Shown here: in pieces, positions 1 through 7,419 of the stretch
Position numbering within the stretch: position 1 is the stretch's first letter
Layout of the letters: each line of letters starts with the position of its first letter
DNA from: Burkholderiales bacterium
GTDB taxonomy: Bacteria > Pseudomonadota > Gammaproteobacteria > Burkholderiales > Burkholderiaceae_C
Assembly (NCBI GenBank): GCA_016213265.1
Contig: JACRBA010000086.1
Coordinates: forward strand, 1 to 45,511
Length of the DNA stretch: 45,511 bases
Direction: 5' to 3'
Made by a program: the position numbers and the translations under genes
Notes under the pieces: model-generated
What the model was told of the DNA's origin: nothing
Seen by the model: the letters and a program-made list of their open reading frames with translations, nothing else
The model's database searches: none

Positions 1-50
1 CTGTAGAGTGGCAGTCTGTTCTCTGTTCAGCACCTTCGACCGTCGTTGTG

Positions 51-140
51 GCTCAACCCGCAAGGGGCAAAAATGCAGCTCGGGAAGAAGAGACGGCCGG
101 TCGGCTTGACGCGGAGGGGAGTCCCTGTAAGGGGTTAGGT
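51..140 (-). other. attC recombination site of the most distal visible cassette
   Basis: Read on the minus strand, the site opens with the core ACCTAAC (140-134) and closes with GTTGAGC (57-51), matching the RYYYAAC...GTTRRRY pattern. The segments next to the cores (about 58-70 and 121-134) are imperfectly complementary, giving the hairpin expected of an attC. Length 90 bp is inside the usual range. Left of it (1-50) is the start of a further cassette in which I see no gene. Confidence 0.7.
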
Positions 141-502
141 GCAACGAATGGGCACCTACCGTGATGGCGCTGAAGAAGACTCAAATTGCGCTGGGAACCA
201 GAGCAAGAACTACGGATGAGCAAGGCTGCAACGGACTTCATTTCGACGGTGATTCTGCGCTCGAACCGATGCAGGGGCAGCTCCCACACTGAGCGCGGCG
301 GGTGAGCGGAGGCACAGACCCGGCTCGCAAAGCGCGACGACGGCTGACTTGGCGCGGAACGACCTTTCGACCAGCGCTCTGACGATAGCGAGGAGACCCC
401 CTCACTAGGCTACGCCGATGGAAGATGAGGCATTTGATGGCAACCGTTCGATCACTGGCTCGGCGATCAGACGCGAAGGCCTTCATTGCTTGCCTGACCC
501 GC
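141..502 (-). other. Distal gene cassette with no convincing coding region
   Basis: This is the body of the cassette between attC 503-580 and attC 51-140. On the minus strand a GTG at 504 opens an 88-codon frame ending at 238, and a second frame runs 289 to 53 into the attC. Both are rich in Arg and Ser and look like chance frames in GC-rich DNA, so neither is called as a gene. The cassette may be non-coding, carry a short peptide, or hold a degraded gene. Confidence 0.5.
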
Positions 503-580
503 ACCTAACGTTCGAGGTAAGGGGCGGACGCAAGTGGGCGAAGCCCGCTTGTGGACGTCCCCTTGACTGAGGGGTTAGAC
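503..580 (-). other. attC recombination site
   Basis: On the minus strand the site runs from GTCTAAC (580-574) to GTTAGGT (509-503), 78 bp. The inner arms (for example the CCCC/GGGG blocks flanking 520-527 and 558-574) pair as a long imperfect hairpin. The stop codon TAA of the cassette gene at 575-1246 lies inside the first core site, a common feature of cassette genes, which supports both calls. Confidence 0.85.
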
Positions 581-1246
581 ATCACTGGTGTCACCTGAGG
601 TTGTTCGTTGGAAGTGATGATTCGGTGAGTAGATGAACTGGTGACTTGCATCCAATCGATGTATTACCGAATACAGCATGCGTACGTAGGAAGAGCAATG
701 AGCGATGGCGACGTACAGCTGAAAAAGTGACGCTTCCTGTCCGATGGTTGCGTGTATGTCGAGGAGATCGTTTCTCTTAGACTGCTCAGAGTGAAAGAAC
801 TCCGAGTTGAACCAGAGATCGATGATCTTTCGATTTGAGACTGCTAGCCCGAGGTCGGCAGACGTCTGAGATGCCTTCATTGCCATTTTGTACTGCTCGG
901 CGAGCCAATCCATGTAGCCGCGAGCCCATTGGTCGGTGGCTCGGCGCCGAACCTTGGTTAGGATCTTCTGAAACTGTGTCGGCTCTCCGTCCGCATAGAA
1001 CAGTCGGAATCGCACGGCGAGAGTTGCAATTTCATCAACATCGGGCGTATTGGCCTGAAATGCGACTTGACCAGATTCGGCATCTCGCCAATGCCTCGAG
1101 ATTGGAATGCCCTGATACTTTCGCTGAGACGTTGCCAGCTTCTCGGTGCGCTCGCGAAAGAGCTTTACGTCGGCGAACTCATCGACCTCCATGCCGACAA
1201 CTGGGCTCTGGCGGGCAACCAGGTGGGGTAGAACGGTGAACTGCAT
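575..1246 (-). CDS. Integron cassette protein of unknown function
   Basis: The 223-residue protein is the only convincing cassette gene in view. It is on the leftward strand like normal cassette genes, begins 8 bases after the GTTAGAC core of the preceding attC (1260-1254) and its stop TAA is embedded in the core of its own attC (580-574). There is almost no room for a ribosome binding site, as in many cassettes. Composition is about 50% GC against about 70% around it, indicating origin from another genome. No signal peptide or membrane segment is evident; the sequence looks soluble, mixed alpha/beta, with an aromatic-rich stretch around residues 140-155 (DLWFNSEFFHSE). I do not recognise the family. 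Many cassette proteins are uncharacterised, and some act in defence or toxin-antitoxin systems, but nothing here shows that. Confidence 0.8.
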   Translation of the reverse strand: MQFTVLPHLVARQSPVVGMEVDEFADVKLFRERTEKLATSQRKYQGIPISRHWRDAESGQVAFQANTPDVDEIATLAVRFRLFYADGEPTQFQKILTKVRRRATDQWARGYMDWLAEQYKMAMKASQTSADLGLAVSNRKIIDLWFNSEFFHSEQSKRNDLLDIHATIGQEASLFQLYVAIAHCSSYVRMLYSVIHRLDASHQFIYSPNHHFQRTTSGDTSDV

Positions 1247-1253
1247 CTTTGAT

Positions 1254-1311
1254 GTCTAACGTTTGAACTCAGCGGCCGCCGAAGGCGGTCCGCTGGAGTG
1301 AATGGTTGGGC
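1254..1311 (-). other. attC recombination site of the first cassette
   Basis: On the minus strand the site reads from GCCCAAC (1311-1305) to GTTAGAC (1260-1254), 58 bp, the classic '59-base element' size. The central GCGGCCGCC/GGCGGTCCGC arms (about 1271-1293) make a strong hairpin with AACTC/GAGTG inner boxes. It separates the attI-proximal cassette (1312-1732) from the cassette carrying the gene at 575-1246. Confidence 0.9.
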
Positions 1312-1536
1312 CTCCGCGCTGGGCTGCCGAGAGCGGGGTGGCAGCGAGCAACGCGAAGCCCGAGGCCAGGAGGGCCGGCGGATTGGCGACGACGTGGACT
1401 GGGACGGGCTGCATGGTGGGCTGCACGGGCTTTCAGCAACCGTTCACTCAAGCACAGCTCTCACATCTTGAACGGTGGAAGCGGCGAGCTTCTCGGCAAG
1501 CCGACCGTGCGCTGGCCGCCGAAGGACGGACAGCCC

Positions 1537-1719
1537 ATGCGAACGGTGAAAGTACCGCTGCCACACAGGGAGACCGTGGCACGCGAAATGGCCAAACGCC
1601 GGTGGCCAACGGTGGACCGGTGGCGGCATGAGAAGGCCCGTGGTTTCGGCAACTGGCTGAGCCGCGCCTGGATCGACCGAGCCAAACGGGAACTGCCCGC
1701 CTACTTGGTACACGGCTGA
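1537..1719 (+). CDS. Possible small reverse-oriented gene in the first cassette
   Basis: The first cassette (about 1312-1732, 420 bp) has no clear leftward gene. A rightward frame open from 1306 to 1719 has an internal ATG at 1537 preceded by a purine-rich AAGGACGGA, giving a 60-residue basic peptide (MRTVKVPLPHRETVAREMAK...) rich in Lys, Arg and Trp. Cassette genes in reverse orientation exist and often bring their own promoter, toxin-antitoxin genes being the usual example. I do not recognise the peptide, and a chance frame in GC-rich DNA is nearly as likely. A competing minus-strand frame (1731-1444, TTG start at the core site) looks less protein-like. Confidence 0.25.
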   Translation: MRTVKVPLPHRETVAREMAKRRWPTVDRWRHEKARGFGNWLSRAWIDRAKRELPAYLVHG

Positions 1720-1725
1720 CCTGAG

Positions 1726-1811
1726 GCCCAACGTGCTTTAGACATCGCGCAGATGCCCAGATGTGGATGGAAGATCCATAGCTGGCGATGCTAACGCCAA
1801 ATGTGGATAGG
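1726..1811 (-). other. Probable attI insertion site
   Basis: A single GTTGGGC core on the minus strand (1732-1726) marks the junction with the first cassette. No partner core lies within 150 bp on the integrase side, so this is not an attC. Instead there are two direct repeats, CCAGATGTGGATGG (1757-1770) and CCAAATGTGGATAG (1797-1810), 40 bp apart, resembling the accessory integrase-binding repeats known from attI1. The assignment is by position and structure; attI sequences are not conserved between integrons. Confidence 0.55.
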
Positions 1812-1851
1812 TGCGTGCGACAGCGCTCGGGCCGGGCAGGCGGCGCTTTGG

Positions 1852-2343
1852 CTACGTTCTTCGGCCCGGCGGACGGCGGTTTCGCAGCAGGCCGATCTCG
1901 ATGGCGGCCGCGCGGGGCATGCGCCATGTTTTGTCTTTGGGGTCCCATTCCGCGCCCCTGCTTTGTGCGGCACGGCGGGTCGCCGCGTCGTCGAAGGCGA
2001 TGTGGACACGCACCATGGGCTGATGGCGGATGGGGCGCTGGTCGACCACGAGTTCGACGGTGGTGTAGCGCTGGCCGCGTTCTCGGTCGTCGCGGTAGCG
2101 TACGCAGACCAGGGCACCACCGTGCTGTTGCAGCGCGCCCTTCGTGCCGGGGCGGCCCGGCTTCAGGCGTTTAGTGACCACCGTCGCATCTGGGTGACAC
2201 ATGACGGTGACCGCCCCCCGGGTGGCGGCATGGTGGGGGGGGGCAGGAGGCGGTGACGACGGGGACGGGGACGGGGGCGGGGACGGGCGGTTGGCATCCT
2301 CCGGGGCCTGGGCAGCGGGGCGGTAGACGTAAGTTCTTGCCAT
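1852..2343 (-). CDS. Resident integron protein with a DUF5710-like C-terminal motif
   Basis: A 163-residue soluble protein encoded divergently from intI, with its ATG 55 bp from the intI ATG and the LexA box between them. The C-terminal part has a pattern (VRVHIAFDDAATRRAAQSRG then AEWDPKDKTW) like the short 'ALGAKWDPKKKKWYV' motif of DUF5710-type proteins. The middle (GRPGTKGALQQHGGALVCVR) resembles small hypothetical proteins of beta-proteobacterial mobile regions that I recall. Residues about 15-40 are almost all Pro, Ser and Ala, encoded by a G-rich tract with a run of nine G (2235-2243), so the frame there is slippage-prone. An ATG at 2202 would give a 116-residue form without that segment. 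It lies on the intI side of attI and is therefore a fixed gene, not a cassette. Function unknown. Confidence 0.65.
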   Translation of the reverse strand: MARTYVYRPAAQAPEDANRPSPPPSPSPSSPPPAPPHHAATRGAVTVMCHPDATVVTKRLKPGRPGTKGALQQHGGALVCVRYRDDRERGQRYTTVELVVDQRPIRHQPMVRVHIAFDDAATRRAAQSRGAEWDPKDKTWRMPRAAAIEIGLLRNRRPPGRRT

Positions 2344-2361
2344 GGCGCCATCCTAGCGCGA

Positions 2362-2381
2362 TACTGTATGTAAACACAGTA
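2362..2381. promoter_or_regulatory. LexA (SOS) box between the resident gene and intI
   Basis: TACTGTATGTAAACACAGTA contains the CTGT-N8-ACAG core with TA on both sides, a near-perfect match to the enterobacterial and beta-proteobacterial LexA operator. It lies 17 bp upstream of the intI start and 18 bp upstream of the divergent gene's start, so it can repress both. LexA control of intI is known in other integrons. No other SOS box was seen upstream of dnaE2. Confidence 0.9.
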
Positions 2382-2398
2382 TTGCTCGGGGAGTTGAC

Positions 2399-3601
2399 AT
2401 GCATCCTGTCGTCGTTCCTTCGTCATCCAGCGGCGCGGTGGTGCAGGGGCCTGGGGCTGGGCCACCTCCCGGCCGCCTGCTGGATCAGCTGCGCGAGCAG
2501 GTGCGGTACCGGCACTACAGCCTTCGCACGGAGGAGGCCTACGTGCATTGGGTGCGGGCCTTCGTGCGCTTCCATGGCGCCGCCCGGCATCCGCGCGAGA
2601 TGGGGCGTGAGGAGGTGGAGGCGTTCCTGGCCTGGCTGGCGGCCGAGCGGCAGGTTTCGCCGTCCACACACAAGCAGGCGCTGTCGGCGCTGCTGTTCCT
2701 GTTCCAGGCGGTGCTGGGCCAGGAGCTGCCGTGGATGAACGAGCTGGCGCGCCCGCGCGGGCAGCCTCGGCTGCCGGTGGTGCTGTCGGTGGCCGAGGTG
2801 GCGCGCGTGCTGGGGGCGCTGCCGGCCGAGCACCAGTTGTTCGGGCGCCTGCTGTACGGCACGGGCATGCGGCTGCTGGAAGGCCTGCGTCTGCGGGTGA
2901 AGGACGTCGATTTCTCCCGTCGCGTGGTGATCGTGCGCGATGGCAAGGGGGGCAAGGACAGGGTGGTGATGCTGCCGGCCGCCTTGCAGGCGCCGTTGCG
3001 TGCGCAGTTGCGGCTCGCCTGGGGGCTGCACCAGTCGGACCGGGCCGATGGCGTGCCCGGCGTGCACCTGCCGCATGCGCTGGCGCGCAAGTACCCGCGT
3101 GCGGCCGATTCGTGGACGTGGTTCTGGGTGTTCCCGCAGGCGGCGCTGTCGCGCGATCCGCGGGGCCCCGATGGCCCGGCCGGCCTGCGCCGTCACCATG
3201 CACACGAGCAGGCGTTCCAGCGCGCCTTCAAGCGCGCCGTGCAGGCCGCGCGGGTGGCCAAGCCGGCCACGCCGCACACGTTGCGGCATTCCTTTGCCAC
3301 GCACCTGTTGCAGTCCGGCGTGGATATCCGCACCGTGCAAGAGCTGCTGGGCCATGCCGACGTGAGCACCACCATGATCTACACCCATGTCTTGCGCGCC
3401 GGCACGGGCGGGGTGCGCAGCCCGTTGGACGACCTCGACGGCGCGTTCGACGCGCCGGCTGACGTGCCTGGCACAGGGCCGAGGGCGCTGCGAGGTGGGG
3501 CGCTGGTGGCGCGTGAGCCTGCTGCGGGGTATGGCGCAACGGCGCCCCATGCCGGGTGGTGGCCATGGGCTCGCGGGATGCCGAGCGTCGCACGGCAGTG
3601 A
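2399..3601 (+). CDS. intI: Integron integrase (tyrosine recombinase)
   Basis: A 400-residue site-specific recombinase that excises and inserts gene cassettes at attC and attI. The catalytic set is complete: Arg158 ([16 protein letters not shown]), His293 and Arg296 (HTLRHSF), His319 ([10 protein letters not shown]) and the nucleophile Tyr328 (MIYTHV). The extra patch unique to IntI is present at about residues 225-245 ([17 protein letters not shown]), which separates it from XerC/D. The core-binding domain spans about residues 25-110. The protein is longer than the usual 320-340 residues, with about 24 extra residues at the N-terminus and about 50 after the conserved end [12 protein letters not shown] at 2399 is preceded by GGGGAG five bases upstream. 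The LexA box at 2362-2381 implies SOS induction. dnaE2 follows after 7 bp, suggesting co-transcription. Confidence 0.95.
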   Translation: MHPVVVPSSSSGAVVQGPGAGPPPGRLLDQLREQVRYRHYSLRTEEAYVHWVRAFVRFHGAARHPREMGREEVEAFLAWLAAERQVSPSTHKQALSALLFLFQAVLGQELPWMNELARPRGQPRLPVVLSVAEVARVLGALPAEHQLFGRLLYGTGMRLLEGLRLRVKDVDFSRRVVIVRDGKGGKDRVVMLPAALQAPLRAQLRLAWGLHQSDRADGVPGVHLPHALARKYPRAADSWTWFWVFPQAALSRDPRGPDGPAGLRRHHAHEQAFQRAFKRAVQAARVAKPATPHTLRHSFATHLLQSGVDIRTVQELLGHADVSTTMIYTHVLRAGTGGVRSPLDDLDGAFDAPADVPGTGPRALRGGALVAREPAAGYGATAPHAGWWPWARGMPSVARQ

Positions 3602-3608
3602 TGGAACC

Positions 3609-6600
3609 ATGGCGTCGCCTTCCCCGCGTGCGTCGCGGCTGCCGGCTTATGCCGAGCTGCTGTGTCGCAGCAGCTTCAGCTACCTGACGGGCGCCTCGCA
3701 GCCGGCCGAGCTGGTGCTGCAGGCGCAGGCGCGCGGCTATGGTGCACTCGCCCTGACGGACGAGTGTTCGCTGGCTGGCGTCGTGCGTGCATGGGAGGCA
3801 GCGCAGGATCTTGCGAAGGGTGCTGCGGACACGGCGGGCACTGAAGGCTGTGGAAGCGCGGGAGGTGCTGAGGGCGCCGCGAGCACAGGGGGCACTGCAG
3901 GCTCTGAAGGCTCTGAAGGCTCTGAAGACCCCAGTGGCGCGTCTGACGGCGGCGCTGTGGCTGCCGGCGCCCCGGCGCTGCATTTCATCGTGGGTGCGCT
4001 CATGCAGCTGTCGGACGAGGCGGCCCCGGCGCCCGGCCACACGCCTCACCCGCACCGCGCCTCGGGGGCTGGCGCCCGGCTGGTGGTGCATGCGCTGGAC
4101 CGCCGGGGGTATGCCAACCTGTCCCGCTGGATCACGGTGGCGCGGCGCCGGGCTGCCAAGGGCAGCTACCTCGCCTGGCCGTCGGATGTGGAGGGCAAGG
4201 AGCCCACGGCCCCCCACCTGGCCGGCCTGGGCGGCTGTGCGGCGCTGTTGCTGGTGGATGGCCCGGAGCCCGCGCCCGGCCAGCCCGAGGCGGCGCCTCG
4301 CCCGCCGCTGCTGGAGCAGCTGTACGCCCAGGCCATGTGGCTCAAGACCTGGTTGGGCGACCGGGCCGGGCTGGGCCTGGCGCTGCGGCACCGGCGTTTT
4401 GACGATGAGCGCATCGCCGTGGCCCGGCGGCTGGCGCAGCTCACCGGCCTGCCCATCGTGGCCGTGGGCGATGTGCTCATGCATGCGCGCTCGCGCCGTG
4501 CGCTGCAGGACGTGCTGGCCGCCACGCGGCTGCGCTGCACGGTGGCGCAGGCGGGGCTGCGACTGGAATCGAATGCCGAGGCCTACCTGCGCCCGCGCTC
4601 GCGCCTGGCCGAGCTGTACGAGCCCGCCTGGCTGCAGGCGGCGGTGGATTGGGCGGCACGCTGCCGCTTCTCGCTGGCCGAGCTGCGCTACGAGTACCCG
4701 CGCGAGCTGGTGCCCGAGGGCCACACGCCCGCCTCGTGGCTGCGCGTGCTGGCCGAGCAGGGGGCCGCGCGCCGCTACCCGGCCGGTGTGCCGGCCGAGG
4801 TGCGCACGCAGATCGAGCATGAGCTGGCCCTGATCGGCCGCCTGCACTACGAGCCGTACTTCCTCACCGTAGCGGATCTGGTGCACTGGGCGCGCAGCCA
4901 GGGCATCCTGTGCCAGGGCCGCGGCAGCGCCGCCAACTCCACCGTGTGCTACTGCCTGCACGTCACCGAGGTGGACCCCACGCGCACGCAGCTGTTGTTC
5001 GAGCGTTTCGTCAGCGCCGAGCGCAATGAGCCGCCCGACATCGACATCGATTTCGAGCACCAGCGCCGCGAGGAGGTCATCCAGTACATCTACCGCAAGT
5101 ACGGCCGCCACCGCGCGGCCATGACGGGCGTCATCATCAGCTACCGCCGCAAGTCGGCCCTGCGCGACGTGGGCCGGGCGCTGGGCTTCGACCTCGACCG
5201 CATCGAGGCCGTCACCAAGCAGCAGGCCTGGTGGGACGGCGGCGCGCGCTTCGACCCCGAGCGCCTGCGCGAGCACGGCTTCGACCCGGCCTCGCCGCTG
5301 GTGCAGCAGTGGGCGCAGCTGGCCTCGCAGCTGCGCGGCTTCCCGCGCCACCTCAGCCAGCATCCGGGCGGCTTCGTCATTGCCGCCGACGACGTGACCA
5401 CGCTGGTGCCGGTGGAAAACGCCGCCATGGCCGGCCGCACGGTCATCCAGTGGGACAAGGATGACCTGGACGCGCTGGGGCTGATCAAGGTGGACGTGCT
5501 GGCGCTGGGCATGCTCAGCGCCATCCGCCGCGGGCTGGCCTGGGTGGGCAGCAAGCTCGGCGAGCCGCCATATCCCATCCAGCGGCTCACAGAGCAGCAG
5601 GACGACCCGGCGGTGTTCGCCATGCTGAGCGCGGCGGATGCGGTGGGGGTGTTCCAGGTGGAAAGCCGGGCGCAGCTGGCGATGCTGCCGCGCCTGCAGC
5701 CGAAGTGCTTTTACGACCTGGTGGTGGAGGTGGCCATCGTGCGGCCCGGGCCCATCCAGGGCGGCATGGTCCACCCCTATCTGCGCCGGCGCAATGGCGA
5801 GGAGCCGGTGCTGTACCCCAGCGAGGACATGCGTCAGGCCCTGGGGCGCACGCTGGGCGTGCCCATCTTCCAGGAGCAGGTGATGCAGCTGGCCATGCTG
5901 GCGGCCGATTTCACCCCCGGTGAGGCGGACCAGCTGCGCCGCGCCATGGCCGCCTGGAAGCGCAAGGGCGGCCTGGGCCCCTTCCACGACAAGCTGGTCA
6001 CGCGCATGGTGGCCAAGGGCTACGAGCGCGAGTTCGCCGAGGCCATCTTCCGCCAGATCGAGGGCTTCGGCGAATACGGCTTCCCCGAGAGCCACGCGGC
6101 CAGTTTTGCGCTGCTGGTGTATGTGAGCGCCTGGCTCAAGCGCCACCACCCCGATGCCTTCCTCGCGGGCCTGCTCAACAGCCAGCCCATGGGCTTCTAC
6201 GCACCCGCGCAGCTGGTGCGCGACGCGCGTGCACACGGGGTGTGCGTGCGGCCGGTGGACGTGATGGCGAGCGATTGGGAGTCGGGGCTCGAGGGTTGTC
6301 CCGGGGCTTCGACAGGCTCAGCCCGAACGGGTTCTTGTGCCGTTCTCCCTGAGCTTGTCGAAGGGCAGGGCGCATCGCGAACGGGTTCTTGTGCCGTTCT
6401 CCCTGAAACGGGTTCTTGTGCCGTTCTCCCTGAGCTTGTCGAAGGGCAGAGCGCATCGCGAACGGGTTCTTGTGCCGTTCTCCCTGAGCTTGTCGAAGGG
6501 CAGGGCGCATCCCGAACGGGTTCCCGTTCCGTTCGCCCTGAGCTTGTCGAAGGGCAAGGCTCCGTCCGAACGGATGGGCATGCCACGGTGGCAGACGGTG

Positions 6601-7382
6601 TGGCGGCCCACAGCCCGCCCGCGCACACGCTGCACCCCGTGCGCCTGGGCCTGAGCCGGCTCACGGGTTTCCGTGAGGATGCGGCGCTGCGCCTCATGGC
6701 CGCGCGCGCCGAGGCGCCGTTCACCAGCGTGGAGGATCTCGCCCGACGCGCCGAGCTGGACGCCCACGCCCTGCGCCTGCTGGCCGACGGCGGGGCGCTG
6801 GCGGCGCTGGCCGGCCACCGGCGCCAGGCCGCCTGGGCGGTGGCCGGCGTGGACACGCGCAGCATCCCCGAGCGCAGCGGCGCCGCGGTGCTGCGCGCCA
6901 CCCGCACCGATGAGCCGGATGAGCCCCAGCTCGCCGCGCCCTCGCTGGGCGCCGAGCTGCTGGCCGACTACCGTCGAACGGGCCTGTCGCTCACCGCCCA
7001 TCCGCTGGCCCTGCTGCGGCCCCAGCTGGCCCGCTTCAAGGTGCTCACCGCCGCCGAGCTGGCCCACTGCCGCGACGGCCAGCTGGCGCGCGCCAGCGGC
7101 CTGGTCACCCACCGCCAGCGGCCGGACACCGCCAAGGGCGTCATCTTCGTCACGCTCGAGGACGAGACCGGCCCGGTCAACGTGGTGGTGTGGGCCAGCG
7201 TGGCGGAGGCGCAGCGCACTCCGCTGCTCGCCGCGCGGCTGCTCACGGTGTATGGCGTGTGGCAGCGCCAGGGCGCCGTCACCCACCTGGTGGCCAAGAA
7301 GCTGGTGGACCACAGCGCGCTGCTGCGCGAGCTCGACCACACCGCGCCCGAGTTCCGCGGCCACAGCCGGGATTTCCACTGA
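3609..7382 (+). CDS. dnaE2: Error-prone DNA polymerase DnaE2 (ImuC)
   Basis: Alpha-subunit-type C-family polymerase used in SOS mutagenesis with ImuA and ImuB. Residues 12-60 are the start of the PHP domain (LPAYAELLC, ALTDECSLAGVVRA); the polymerase active-site acids are at about 475-480 (PDIDIDF); the C-terminal OB-fold (GVIFVTLEDETGPVNVVVWA) and terminal SRDFH are present. The 1257 residues exceed the family's roughly 1040-1070 because of two insertions: a Gly/Ser/Ala/Glu-rich block at about residues 68-120 and an in-frame repeat array at about 897-988. Two PHP histidines usual in the family (AELHC, GASHP) are Leu18 and Gln31 here. The start ATG at 3609 fits the family's N-terminus; it follows the intI stop by 7 bp with only a weak ribosome site, so translation may be coupled. 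imuA and imuB are not in the window, unlike the usual imuA-imuB-dnaE2 operon. Confidence 0.93.
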   Translation: MASPSPRASRLPAYAELLCRSSFSYLTGASQPAELVLQAQARGYGALALTDECSLAGVVRAWEAAQDLAKGAADTAGTEGCGSAGGAEGAASTGGTAGSEGSEGSEDPSGASDGGAVAAGAPALHFIVGALMQLSDEAAPAPGHTPHPHRASGAGARLVVHALDRRGYANLSRWITVARRRAAKGSYLAWPSDVEGKEPTAPHLAGLGGCAALLLVDGPEPAPGQPEAAPRPPLLEQLYAQAMWLKTWLGDRAGLGLALRHRRFDDERIAVARRLAQLTGLPIVAVGDVLMHARSRRALQDVLAATRLRCTVAQAGLRLESNAEAYLRPRSRLAELYEPAWLQAAVDWAARCRFSLAELRYEYPRELVPEGHTPASWLRVLAEQGAARRYPAGVPAEVRTQIEHELALIGRLHYEPYFLTVADLVHWARSQGILCQGRGSAANSTVCYCLHVTEVDPTRTQLLFERFVSAERNEPPDIDIDFEHQRREEVIQYIYRKYGRHRAAMTGVIISYRRKSALRDVGRALGFDLDRIEAVTKQQAWWDGGARFDPERLREHGFDPASPLVQQWAQLASQLRGFPRHLSQHPGGFVIAADDVTTLVPVENAAMAGRTVIQWDKDDLDALGLIKVDVLALGMLSAIRRGLAWVGSKLGEPPYPIQRLTEQQDDPAVFAMLSAADAVGVFQVESRAQLAMLPRLQPKCFYDLVVEVAIVRPGPIQGGMVHPYLRRRNGEEPVLYPSEDMRQALGRTLGVPIFQEQVMQLAMLAADFTPGEADQLRRAMAAWKRKGGLGPFHDKLVTRMVAKGYEREFAEAIFRQIEGFGEYGFPESHAASFALLVYVSAWLKRHHPDAFLAGLLNSQPMGFYAPAQLVRDARAHGVCVRPVDVMASDWESGLEGCPGASTGSARTGSCAVLPELVEGQGASRTGSCAVLPETGSCAVLPELVEGQSASRTGSCAVLPELVEGQGASRTGSRSVRPELVEGQGSVRTDGHATVADGVAAHSPPAHTLHPVRLGLSRLTGFREDAALRLMAARAEAPFTSVEDLARRAELDAHALRLLADGGALAALAGHRRQAAWAVAGVDTRSIPERSGAAVLRATRTDEPDEPQLAAPSLGAELLADYRRTGLSLTAHPLALLRPQLARFKVLTAAELAHCRDGQLARASGLVTHRQRPDTAKGVIFVTLEDETGPVNVVVWASVAEAQRTPLLAARLLTVYGVWQRQGAVTHLVAKKLVDHSALLRELDHTAPEFRGHSRDFH
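3817..3955 (+). repeat. Low-complexity insertion in the PHP domain of dnaE2
   Basis: This stretch codes a Gly, Ser, Ala, Glu, Thr-rich linker between VVRAWEAAQDL and the conserved LHFIVGALMQL. It contains a 9-bp unit GGCTCTGAA repeated three times in tandem (about 3900-3926), giving SEGSEGSE. Relatives go straight from helix to strand here, so this is an expansion of about 50 codons that keeps frame. Confidence 0.7.
6305..6573 (+). repeat. In-frame array of 54-bp palindromic repeats inside dnaE2
   Basis: The array has four full units starting at 6325, 6406, 6460 and 6514 and one 27-bp partial unit (6379-6405). Each unit runs from GAACGGG to GCGCATCGC or similar and contains CCCTGAGCTTGTCGAAGGGC. 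The left end (6307-6326) carries the same core in inverse orientation (CTTCGACAGGCTCAG). All unit lengths are multiples of three, so the dnaE2 frame stays open and reads PELVEGQ repeatedly. This core is a dispersed palindromic element that I recognise from many beta-proteobacterial and xanthomonad genomes, usually intergenic. Confidence 0.92.
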
Positions 7383-7419
7383 CTCCCGCCGGCATGCGGC
7401 TTGCCACCACAATGCCCGC

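Larger units (their letters stand above)
1..3601. mobile_element. Chromosomal integron: cassette array, attI and integrase
   Basis: The left end of the window is the proximal part of a chromosomal integron. The integrase gene reads rightward at 2399-3601 and the cassettes lie to its left, oriented leftward, the standard divergent arrangement. Three attC sites with paired RYYYAAC and GTTRRRY core sites are visible at 51-140, 503-580 and 1254-1311, and a probable attI at about 1726-1811. The array continues beyond position 1. Base composition falls to about 50% GC in the cassette gene at 575-1246, unlike the roughly 70% GC of the rest, as expected for captured cassettes. Boundaries of the element to the left are unknown. 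Confidence 0.85.

Noticed and set aside
238-504. An 88-codon minus-strand frame beginning at the attC core
   Set aside because: Arg/Ser-rich with no recognisable pattern; could be chance, so described under the cassette only.
1269-1451. A 60-codon minus-strand frame ending NHSLQRTAFGGR
   Set aside because: The end is just the translation of the attC site, a frequent false gene call in integrons.
1448-1948. A 166-codon minus-strand frame across attI
   Set aside because: It crosses the attI/cassette junction and the resident gene's end, and its composition looks random.
3228-6236. A 1002-codon minus-strand frame across intI and dnaE2
   Set aside because: Antisense shadow of two well supported genes; composition matches the complement of GC-rich coding sequence.
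6305-6573. CRISPR-like repeats
   Set aside because: Units are directly adjacent without unique spacers, palindromic, in frame within dnaE2, and match a dispersed palindromic element.
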